DNA from: Pseudonocardiales bacterium
GTDB lineage: Bacteria > Actinomycetota > Actinomycetes > Mycobacteriales > Jatrophihabitantaceae
NCBI GenBank assembly: GCA_025465405.1
Contig: JAODNL010000092.1
Location: 1-9,699, forward strand
Length of the DNA: 9,699 nt
Direction: 5' to 3'
Each line of letters begins with the position of its first letter. Within the stretch, counting starts at the first letter, position 1. Shown here piece after piece: positions 6,592 through 9,699 of this stretch. Both the position numbers and the translations under genes were made by a program. A model generated the notes under the pieces. The model saw only the letters and a program-made list of their open reading frames with translations. It was not told the DNA's origin and searched no databases.

Positions 6592-8754
6592 GTGACGACC
6601 CCGCATGACCAGCTGGACACACACGTCAGGGACGGCCTGGCGCGGCTCGTCGACACCATCGATCAGCCGCCGTCCGACCCGGCGCTGCTCGGCCTGTTCG
6701 ACGCGATGGCCGGCAGCCGGCTGCTCGATATCGAGGCGCGCCGGATGCGCGAGCGCGGCGAGGGTTTCTACACGATCGGCTCGGCCGGTCACGAGGCCAA
6801 CGCGATCGTCGGCGCGGCGCTGCGTCCCACTGACCCGGCGCTGCTGCACTACCGCTCGGGAGCCTTCTTCCTCGCCCGCGCGCAGCAGGCCGGTCGCTCG
6901 CTGGACGACGCGCTGCGCGCGGTCCTGCTCGGCCTCGCGGCCGCGGTCGACGACCCCGCATCGGGTGGCCGGCACAAGGTGTTCGGCGACGCCTCCCTCG
7001 ATGTCATCCCGCAGACCTCGACGATCGCGTCGCACCTGCCGCGGGCAGTCGGCGTTGCGTTCGCGATCGGCCGGGCGCGCAAGCTCGGCCAGCCCACGCG
7101 ATGGTCGCCGGACTCCGTCGCGGTGTGCAGTTTCGGCGACGCCAGCCTCAACCACTCGACGGCGGCCGGCGCGCTGAACACCGCCGGCTACTGCGTCACG
7201 CAGGGTCTGCCGCTGCCGCTCGTGCTCGTCTGCGAGGACAACGGGTGGGGCATTTCCGTGCCGTCGCCGGAGGGCTGGGTGCGCGCCGCCGCGCAGCGCC
7301 CGGGCATTCGCTACCTTGCCGCCGACGGCGACGACCCGCAGGCGGTGCGGGGCGCCGCCGGTGAGGCAGCCGAGACCGCGCGCGTCGAGCAGCGGCCCGC
7401 CCTGCTGCACCTGCGCACGGTCCGCTACCTCGGCCACGCCGGCACCGATGTCGAGTCGGGATACCGCAGTGCCACGGCCATCACCGCCGACCTGGCCCGC
7501 GACCCGCTGCTCGCGCTCGCGGCGCAAGTCCGCGGTAGCGACCTCGCCGCCCGGTACGCCGACATCGCCAAACGCGTCAGCGAGATCGCGCTCGAGGTGG
7601 CGGCCGCACCGAAGCTCGACACGCCGGCGACGATCATGGCGCCCCTGGCGCCGCGCGATCCCACCGCCATCGCAGGCGCGTCGGGCGTTCGGGCGCCGGA
7701 CTCGCGACGGCAGGAGGCCTTCGGCGGCCGGCTGCCGGAGCAGGCCGGCGGGCTGACCCTGGCCCAGAGCATCAACGCCGCGCTCGCCGACGCGCTGGCC
7801 GCCCGCCCCGAAGTGCTCGTGTTCGGCGAGGATGTGGGGCGCAAGGGTGGCGTCTACGGCGTGACGCGCGGCCTGCAGCAGCGCTTCGGCGCCGCCCGCA
7901 TATTCGACACGCTGCTCGACGAGCAGGCGATTCTCGGGCTCGGTCTCGGCTTCGGCGTCAGCGGTCTGCTACCCGTGCCGGAGATCCAGTATCTGGCCTA
8001 CCTGCACAACGCGGAAGACCAGCTGCGGGGCGAGGCGGCGAGCCTGCGCTTCTTCTCCGACGGCACCTACACGAACCCGATGGTCCTGCGCGTAGCCGGG
8101 CTCGGCTACCAGAAAGGTTTCGGCGGCCACTTCCACAACGACGACGCGGTCGGGGTGCTGCGTGACATCCCGGGTCTGGTCGTCGCCGTCCCGTCGCGGC
8201 CCGAGGACGCCGCGCCGATGCTGCGCGCCTGCCTCGGCGCCGCCGCCGCCCACGGCCAGGTCAGCGTCTTCCTCGAGCCGATCGCGCTGTACCACGAGCG
8301 GGACCTGCATGCCCCCGGCGACCGCGGCTGGCTCGGGCGCTACGTCATCGACGAAGACGTCGCGATCGGGTCGGCGCGCATGCACGGCGACGGTAATGAC
8401 CTCACCATCGTCTCGTTCGGGAACGGCGTGCGGATGAGCCTGCGCGTCGCGAAACGCCTTTCCGCGCAAGGGATTCACGCCCGCGTCCTCGATATGCGCT
8501 GGATCGCGCCACTGCCGGTCACCGACCTGCTGAGCGCGGCGGACGCCACCGGCCGGGTGCTCGTCGTCGACGAGACGCGGCACTCCGGCGGAGTCGGCGA
8601 GGGCGTCGTCACCGCGCTCGTCGAGCACGACTTCGCCGGGCGCATCGGCCGGGTGGCCAGCCGCGACAGCTACGTGCCGCTCGGTGACGCGGCGAATCTG
8701 GTCCTGCTGGGCGAGGACGAGATCGAGCACGCAGCCGTGCGCCTCATGCAATGA
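6592..8754 (+). CDS. Fused alpha-beta E1 component of a thiamine-diphosphate 2-oxo acid dehydrogenase (branched-chain type)
   Basis: This is a 720-residue single chain. Residues about 33-340 match the E1 alpha fold: GFYTIGSAGHEAN and LLHYRSGAFFLAR near the start, SGGRHKVFG (124-132), the diphosphate/Mg site GDA-SLNHST (182-190) paired with EDNGWGIS (215-222), and the active-site loop RYLGHAGTD (278-286). Residues about 388-720 match E1 beta: LTLAQSINAAL, the catalytic Glu in FGEDVG (Glu413), the GGHFHND segment with the probable active-site His515, and the C-terminal transketolase domain. E1 alpha and beta are usually separate genes; fused forms are known in some bacteria. E1 decarboxylates a 2-oxo acid and passes the acyl group to lipoyl-E2, forming an acyl-CoA in the full complex. 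No E2 or E3 gene is in the window. GDA replaces the commoner GDG, which I believe is normal in this fused subfamily. The GTG start fits the typical polar N-terminus; the same frame stays open upstream, antisense to the MFS gene, but that is not coding. Substrate (branched-chain 2-oxo acid, or another) is uncertain. Confidence 0.92.
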   Translation: MTTPHDQLDTHVRDGLARLVDTIDQPPSDPALLGLFDAMAGSRLLDIEARRMRERGEGFYTIGSAGHEANAIVGAALRPTDPALLHYRSGAFFLARAQQAGRSLDDALRAVLLGLAAAVDDPASGGRHKVFGDASLDVIPQTSTIASHLPRAVGVAFAIGRARKLGQPTRWSPDSVAVCSFGDASLNHSTAAGALNTAGYCVTQGLPLPLVLVCEDNGWGISVPSPEGWVRAAAQRPGIRYLAADGDDPQAVRGAAGEAAETARVEQRPALLHLRTVRYLGHAGTDVESGYRSATAITADLARDPLLALAAQVRGSDLAARYADIAKRVSEIALEVAAAPKLDTPATIMAPLAPRDPTAIAGASGVRAPDSRRQEAFGGRLPEQAGGLTLAQSINAALADALAARPEVLVFGEDVGRKGGVYGVTRGLQQRFGAARIFDTLLDEQAILGLGLGFGVSGLLPVPEIQYLAYLHNAEDQLRGEAASLRFFSDGTYTNPMVLRVAGLGYQKGFGGHFHNDDAVGVLRDIPGLVVAVPSRPEDAAPMLRACLGAAAAHGQVSVFLEPIALYHERDLHAPGDRGWLGRYVIDEDVAIGSARMHGDGNDLTIVSFGNGVRMSLRVAKRLSAQGIHARVLDMRWIAPLPVTDLLSAADATGRVLVVDETRHSGGVGEGVVTALVEHDFAGRIGRVASRDSYVPLGDAANLVLLGEDEIEHAAVRLMQ

Positions 8755-8766
8755 ATCGAGGCTGGC

Positions 8767-9699
8767 TCAGGCCAGGGACAGCGCGGCGAGCGAGGCCTGC
8801 TGCTGGGCCGCGTACAGGTCGGCCGGATCGGCAACGTCGCGGCCGATCACGTCCGACAGCCAGCCGGCGTCGCGCCGAGTACCGGCCACCGCGGTGTCCT
8901 TCGTGCCGTCCGCGGTCAGGTTCGACTGGAAGATCCCCGCGGCCGATCGCGGCAGGAAGTCCTCGTACACGATGGGCGTCGCGGTCAGCGCCCCCGCCGC
9001 GACGAGCTCGGCCAGGGTGTCCGATCGCGCCGGACCACGCGCCACCGAGGCGACGTCGTCGGCCGCGAAGGTGAAGAACGCCAGTCCCTCGCGCAGCAGC
9101 CCGAGCTCGTCAGCGGGCAGTCCCCCGGCCCAGACGGCGGCCGCGATGTCCTCGCGCGACGAGCCGGCCGACACGGCGAGCCGCCGATCCACTTCGGCCA
9201 GCATCGCGTCGTAGCGGTCCCGGCCGGTCGGCGTCAGCGCGATGCCCCGCGCCTCGACCTCGCCGAAGCGCACCCGCAGCGAGCCGGCCGAGATCGAGCC
9301 GTCCGCCGCGCGGAAGCGACGCTGCTCGGCGAGCGCGCGGAAAGACGTCTGCCGGAGCAGCACGTCGGGGCCAGGCCACCGCGGTGGTCCCTGGATCGCG
9401 TCGATCATCGTGATGCCGCGATCGAGCATGCGGCGGTACAGCTCGTCGATGTCGAGCACTCGCGGCGTCAGGTGGTTGATGTGGGTCGTCGTCACTCCGC
9501 CGATGTCCGCGGCCACCGCCGAGACCTGCTCCAGCTCGGAATACCACGCGTGGTCGACCGCCTCGGTCGAGAGCTCGAACGCCGCCGTCGCCAGCTTCAG
9601 GAACCGCTCGGCGTCGTCGGGGCCCAAGCCGTCCAGCGCAATCGCCTTGTCGGACAAGGCAATCAGCTCCGGCGGGAATAGCACCCGCCTGGCCAGTAA
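8767..9699 (-). CDS. DUF1338 / 2-oxoadipate dioxygenase-decarboxylase (HglS/YdcJ-like), C-terminal part
   Basis: The frame is open to the right edge, so 310 C-terminal residues are visible and the start lies outside. Family members are about 440-460 residues, so roughly 130-150 are missing. A GTG at 9684 is in frame, but the codons before it continue the family pattern (ARRVLFPPEL), so it is probably internal. Signature segments are THINHLTPRVLDID (72-85 of the fragment), ITMIDAIQGPP (96-106), LLRQTSFRALAE (114-125) and LRVRFGEVEARGIALTP (141-157). The His of THINH and a Glu of the GEVEARG segment are the likely Fe(II) ligands of the VOC-like fold. HglS of Pseudomonas putida turns 2-oxoadipate into D-2-hydroxyglutarate in lysine catabolism without a separate 2-oxoglutarate co-substrate; the same reaction is inferred here. 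It is convergent with the E1 gene, with 12 bases between stops, so it belongs to a separate operon entering from the right. Confidence 0.9.
   Translation of the reverse strand, partial: LLARRVLFPPELIALSDKAIALDGLGPDDAERFLKLATAAFELSTEAVDHAWYSELEQVSAVAADIGGVTTTHINHLTPRVLDIDELYRRMLDRGITMIDAIQGPPRWPGPDVLLRQTSFRALAEQRRFRAADGSISAGSLRVRFGEVEARGIALTPTGRDRYDAMLAEVDRRLAVSAGSSREDIAAAVWAGGLPADELGLLREGLAFFTFAADDVASVARGPARSDTLAELVAAGALTATPIVYEDFLPRSAAGIFQSNLTADGTKDTAVAGTRRDAGWLSDVIGRDVADPADLYAAQQQASLAALSLA

Noticed and set aside
7135..7160. GDA instead of GDG in the E1 ThDP-binding motif as a loss of function
   Set aside because: The rest of the site (NHST, EDNGWGIS, catalytic Glu413, His515) is intact, and I recall GDAS-NHST as typical of this fused subfamily, so it is probably a family variant.
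8762..8775. CTGGC-TCAG-GCCAG hairpin as a terminator between the E1 and DUF1338 genes
   Set aside because: The stem has only 5 base pairs with no U-tract and lies mostly within coding sequence; such stems are common by chance at this GC content.
9682..9684. GTG as the start of the DUF1338 gene
   Set aside because: The frame is open to the edge, the codons upstream continue the family pattern (ARR before the FPPEL segment), and starting here would give a protein about 140 residues too short.
9697..9699. TTA leucine codon on the - strand at the right edge, as a hint of bldA-type control
   Set aside because: It is a single codon at the very edge, whose frame is only presumed to continue, and nothing shows that the organism is a Streptomyces relative using TTA codons for regulation.

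Overview
The window is high-GC DNA (about 70% by eye) with dense genes, frequent GTG starts, very short gaps and strong G/C bias at third codon positions. This fits an actinomycete (Actinomycetota). I cannot name a genus from the sequence. It holds six genes, two of them cut by the window edges. No stretch above 300 bases lacks a gene; the longest gap is the 136-base divergent intergenic region at 6456-6591. I see no tRNA, rRNA, CRISPR array, insertion sequence or phage gene.

Region 1 (1-4996, + strand) is a co-directional run with spacings of 11 bases, 3 bases and a 4-base overlap, so it is very likely one operon. It encodes the C-terminal end of a secreted-looking protein built of Cys-containing Ig-like repeats, a MoxR-family AAA+ ATPase, a membrane-anchored DUF58 protein, and a large membrane protein with an extracellular transglutaminase-like domain. 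MoxR, DUF58 and transglutaminase-like genes recur together in bacteria and are thought to form a chaperone-like or envelope-assembly module. In this copy the transglutaminase fold appears to have lost its catalytic Cys and His.

Region 2 (5010-6455, - strand) is a 14-TM type DHA2/EmrB-QacA drug:proton antiporter. It converges on the operon with only 13 bases between the stop codons.

Region 3 (6456-6591) is a divergent regulatory region. It contains a TTAGC-CGA-GCTAA dyad at the antiporter promoter and a large inverted repeat with TTGATCA-containing arms. Both flanking GTG starts have a -10-like hexamer placed 7 bases upstream and no Shine-Dalgarno, which fits leaderless transcription.

Region 4 (6592-8754, + strand) is a single-chain fusion of the alpha and beta parts of a thiamine-diphosphate 2-oxo acid dehydrogenase E1. 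It converges, with 12 bases between stops, on region 5 (8767-9699, - strand), the C-terminal part of a DUF1338 / 2-oxoadipate dioxygenase-decarboxylase (HglS-like) protein that runs off the right edge. Both act on 2-oxo acids, so this end of the window may belong to amino-acid (branched-chain or lysine) breakdown.

I found no clear new system. The best candidates for follow-up are the MoxR/DUF58 module with a pseudo-transglutaminase plus a repeat-built secreted partner, and the two palindromic elements in the divergent promoter region.
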